In this document: positions 61,099 to 64,000 of the stretch, piece by piece
Numbering within the stretch: the first letter of the stretch is position 1
How the letters are laid out: each line of letters opens with the position of its first letter
Assembly: GCA_020746995.1 (NCBI GenBank)
Contig: JAGPXD010000003.1
Coordinates: forward strand, 4,526,001 to 4,590,000
DNA: 64,000 nucleotides
Origin: Plectosphaerella cucumerina
Taxonomy: Eukaryota > Ascomycota > Sordariomycetes > Glomerellales > Plectosphaerellaceae
Direction: 5' to 3'
Translations under genes and position numbers: made by a program
Notes under the pieces: model-generated
Database searches by the model: none
What the model was told of the DNA's origin: nothing
Seen by the model: the letters and a program-made list of their open reading frames with translations, nothing else

Positions 61099-62800
61099 GC
61101 TGGGCACAGCATGCTGTGAAATCGACAGGCAAAATTGTGAGTTGGGAAATGAAGTGAGTAAGAATCGAATGAACGGCACGTCTCTTGCTAGCGTCGCAGG
61201 GGTTCTGCAGGAGGATGGAAGTTTCAAAGTTCCGTGTGGGGTGAAAAGTTCAAGCACTGTGAACCTGGAAGTTCGGCGCAGAGTGGGGCTCGCCACCGTC
61301 CTGCAGCCACGCGCTGACGAGCCTGGACTGTATAGGTACACACCGGTAGGTCGTCGTCCTAATCGCAGTTCAATCGACGTAGCGGTTCAATCGATACAGC
61401 AGTTCAATCGATACAGCAGTTCAATCGATACAGCAGTTCAATCGATACAGCAGTTCGACCCGGCGGGTGACCAAAAAAGGACATACACTGCCGAGAACCA
61501 TTGTCAGCATGTAAACGTGTGCAAGCTGACTTACTTTCAACATCTTCTCACGGTCCCCGGGTGAATTTATAAACCTCGAAATCGAGATTGTCACTAATAC
61601 AGAGATCTGGGTAAAATTTGGCCTGTTGGTTTCATAGGTGTGTTGCTTCTTTCGTCACCCGCTTGCCGACCTCAGCTGGCCATGCCCCCATGCCCCTAAG
61701 CTGGTCGACCTACGCTGGCCACGCCCCGATTCCCCTGGTCTTGCCGTCTATGAACCTCTCTACACGCCCAGAGCCTTGTGAAGGCAGTAGCGGCGAGCTG
61801 ATTGGTCTGTATGTAGTTCTTGGTCGATGTCTGTCAAAAGCCTGTCGACGGTGTGATCTAGGGAGGTTAGCCGCGATGAAAAGGAGCCAGAAGGGGAAGC
61901 ATACCATCCATGGCATAGACTTGCGCTAGAGTGGTTGGACTATGTGGGAGGTCCATGCATGTATTGTAGTGGACGAGACGGAGGAGTGTGGTTTCTGGAC
62001 CACTGCAGAGGAGGATGGTGTTCTGCGACACGCTCTTCTCGTTGATCGGCATGGGAACCCGTTAGAGTTCCTCCAAACTCGTGAGAATCGTCGGCGTTAC
62101 GAACCTCGATGGCTCGCGGTCTATGATGACAGTGAGGTTGCGTTCCATGCACATCAGTTTCTGCTCCAATGATCTCTTGGCTCCGTGGACAAGATGTCGA
62201 GTTGATAGAGATGTCGAGTTGGAAGGATTTCGGGAAGATGGACGGTGTTGAGGAGAAAACATGGAGCAGGTACTGAATCGAACGGCTGGCTGGCTTGGTC
62301 TTGCTACCTTATGAAGTCTCAGTTGGCTGGTGCCTGAACTGGTGGTACTCTTCTTTCCACGTTGAAATCTACGACACAGGCCACGGAGACGTCACCCTAG
62401 CTACCTGCCCAATGGCCTTATGCTTCTCCCGCGTCGATGGCCACTCCATTCACCTAGTCCAATCAACACAAGTGAGTCAACACATGTTGTTACACACCTC
62501 GAGTACCGTGTTGAAGCTCGAGGCGCTATTGGGTGGCCGACCAAGACAGGCGGTGCCTGCCGGGTTGTTCACTTGACTTGCCCGAGATATGTTGCAGTGA
62601 GCCTGGAGGCAGTAGGACTTATGCCTAGGCCCTTCAAACGGGTTTCAAGTGAAAGCCCCATCATCTTGACCTACTGTCGAGGTCACAGATCATGCCACCG
62701 AAAGGACATGCGGGTCTTCTGGTTCCATGTTTTCGAAGCACACGAGGGGATGCCAAAGTGCCGACTCCGCTTATGCTGACGTTATTCAACTGACTGACGA
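61099..62800. other. Long intergenic region upstream of TFC3
   Basis: This 1.7-kb interval holds the TFC3 promoter on the left and the 3' flank of the next gene on the right. It contains a 17-bp tandem array (listed separately) and an imperfect duplication at about 61670-61735 with ctggccatgcccc / ctggccacgcccc. Open frames of 60-163 codons are unconvincing, although 61942-62172 (76 codons) is compositionally protein-like. I do not call a gene. Confidence 0.5.
61365..61457. repeat. 17-bp tandem repeat, about five units
   Basis: Head-to-tail copies of cagttcaatcgatacag: a diverged first unit (gacgtag end), one cggttc variant, then three exact units and a partial. The reverse complement of the left edge shares CGATTGAACTGCGA with the 19-bp array at 5146-5240. 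Confidence 0.9.
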
Positions 62801-63702
62801 CTAGGTATCTCGTACTTTCAGCTTGTTTCCCGGCCCACGCAGTTCTGGCGGGGCCTTCACAACATCATGCAGACCTCTTCGGGGCTCTGCATGCTTCTTC
62901 TCAAACTCCTTCCATGGATCTTCCTCTTTTTGCTTCTTGGACTTCTTCTTCTTCTTGGACTTCTTCTTGTCGGTCGCTTCAGCCTCGCGGATGACGTCTT
63001 TGGAGTAGTCTTTTGTCCAGTCTCTCCATGTGCCGTTGGCGAGGTCCTCGTCGATCTGTCGCTCCGTCTCTTCCTCCATCGCCTTCTCGCGGCGTTCTTT
63101 GATCTTCCGGTCTTCTTCGCGCCATTGGTCGTAGAGCTTGTGCATTTTTCTCTCCTTTGTCGTTCTCCGAACCTTGAGACCCGTCACGTCTTTTCCGTCC
63201 TTGACTGTCTTGGTCACTAAGCCTGACAGCGGCAGGGCTTGATCGACTCGGGCAGCGAAGTCGGAGAGCTTCTCTCCGGGACGAATAGTAGGCAGCTCAT
63301 TCGCTGCGTCGTTGGACTCAGCAGGAGGGGCGGGGGCGGCGACCGAGGATGTCGAGTTTGCTGCTTTCCGTTTCGGTTGTTTTGTGCCGTCGTCGAGTCC
63401 CGACCTGTACTTCTTCCCGCTGGCAAACGCCATGAGACGCTTGAAAGCTCGAGGAGCATCGTCCTGGTTTCCCTGGGCCTTTCGTTTCTTCGCGACATTC
63501 TCTGTTGGTGCCTTTTTGCCGTCATTGTGCTTGTTGCTGCGGTTCACGGGCAGCGGCCGAGCAATCTGCGAGGGCGGGAGATCGAATCTGCCGAGGTGAT
63601 TGGTGAGCATTGGCATCCATTTGGAGGACTGGGCTGCAAGAGCGCCGGGGTGAGAACATACTGAGAAGCATCATGCTCTCGTCTGGTGTGCTTGTGCGGC
63701 AT
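62801..63702 (-). CDS. Basic coiled-coil protein, CCDC137-like, probably nucleolar
   Basis: Two exons on the minus strand, 63702-63662 and 63587-62801, giving 275 residues. It begins MPHKHTRREHDASQFDLPPS, a start I recognise from conserved fungal proteins of this type, and continues DDAPRAFKRLMAFASGKK. The middle is Ala/Ser/Pro-rich. A central block (IRPGEKLSDFAARVDQALPL) is followed by KVRRTTKERKMHKLYDQWRE and a long charged coiled coil. Lys-rich runs (KKKSKKKKKSKK) look like nuclear or nucleolar localisation signals. Family resemblance is to CCDC137; the molecular role is not established. Starting at the downstream ATG at 63616 would require reading the intron. Confidence 0.75.
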
Positions 63703-64000
63703 GATCACGAGTCTGCAGGCGGTCTGCCGATATATTTCGAGGTCGAGGAAACTTTCCCCAAACGCAACGGGTGATTTTTTGACGGGTCTGGTTACTTATC
63801 GCCAGGTGATAAGCAACTTGAACCACAGTTCTGCTAGTGTTCACCACACTGTGTATATTGCGGGGACCTTGACTGACCTCCTGGTATCTGAGGGGACCAC
63901 CAGGCGCTGTCTACCAGGACTCGGATTCGACAACCCACGGACTCGAGGATTCTAACGGCCCGGACATGTTCGATTCGCGGAGACCATGAACTTTAGTCAC
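63703..64000. other. Upstream flank at the window edge
   Basis: This 298-bp stretch holds the promoter region of the CCDC137-like gene and runs off the window. No other feature seen. Confidence 0.45.

Noticed and set aside
61942..62172. 76-codon open frame with protein-like composition
   Set aside because: No start context, no family match, and stops in neighbouring frames prevent a convincing spliced extension.

Overview
The window looks like a filamentous ascomycete chromosome, probably Sordariomycetes. The evidence is short introns (about 50-110 bp), GC-rich coding sequence, a typical fungal housekeeping gene set, and a repeat block with the mark of repeat-induced point mutation (RIP). 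The organism is inferred; no marker in the window fixes the species.

Positions 1 to about 16,440 are a nest of transposon relics. This DNA is AT-rich, almost free of CpA/TpG, and full of stop codons where Trp and Gln codons stood. I recognise by reading frame: a Ty3/gypsy integrase relic (1-2440, minus), two inverted 1,861-bp Fot1/pogo transposons (2516-4376 and 14516-16376), a Tad-like LINE (about 5340-8700, plus), a Ty1/copia pol relic (about 8760-12250, minus), and a gypsy gag-protease-RT fragment (12745-14513, plus). Two short inverted-repeat elements (4884-5328 and 12309-12742) are much less mutated. No intact gene was found in this block.

At about 16.4 kb the composition changes abruptly and the rest is gene-rich. 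I could build spliced models for 18 protein genes, each with frame and length closing exactly: a mitochondrial ABHD11/Imo32-like hydrolase, ribosomal protein eS1, Elf1, uracil phosphoribosyltransferase, a WAPL cohesin-release factor, Rheb GTPase, a C78 (Mug105/ZUFSP-type) peptidase, ITP pyrophosphatase, Fap7/AK6, class V myosin, 3-phosphoglycerate dehydrogenase, Nap1, a P5B ATPase (Ypk9/ATP13A2), a CFA-synthase-like methyltransferase, a 55-residue probable complex I subunit, a Ubc6/UBE2J-like E2, the large TFIIIC subunit, and a basic CCDC137-like protein. They are not a functional cluster. They cover translation (eS1, Fap7, TFIIIC), growth signalling (Rheb), chromatin (WAPL, Nap1, Elf1), nucleotide metabolism (UPRT, ITPase), transport (myosin V, P5B ATPase) and ubiquitin biology (C78 peptidase, UBE2J).

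The most notable observations are the equal-length inverted Fot1 pair, a fold-back element whose ends resemble the Fot1 ends, a TIR element made mostly of two minisatellites (one sharing a 14-nt core with a tandem array 56 kb away), three introns that are multiples of three and stop-free, and two GC-AG introns. I saw no convincing evidence for a wholly new system. CRISPR arrays, rRNA and tRNA genes were not seen.
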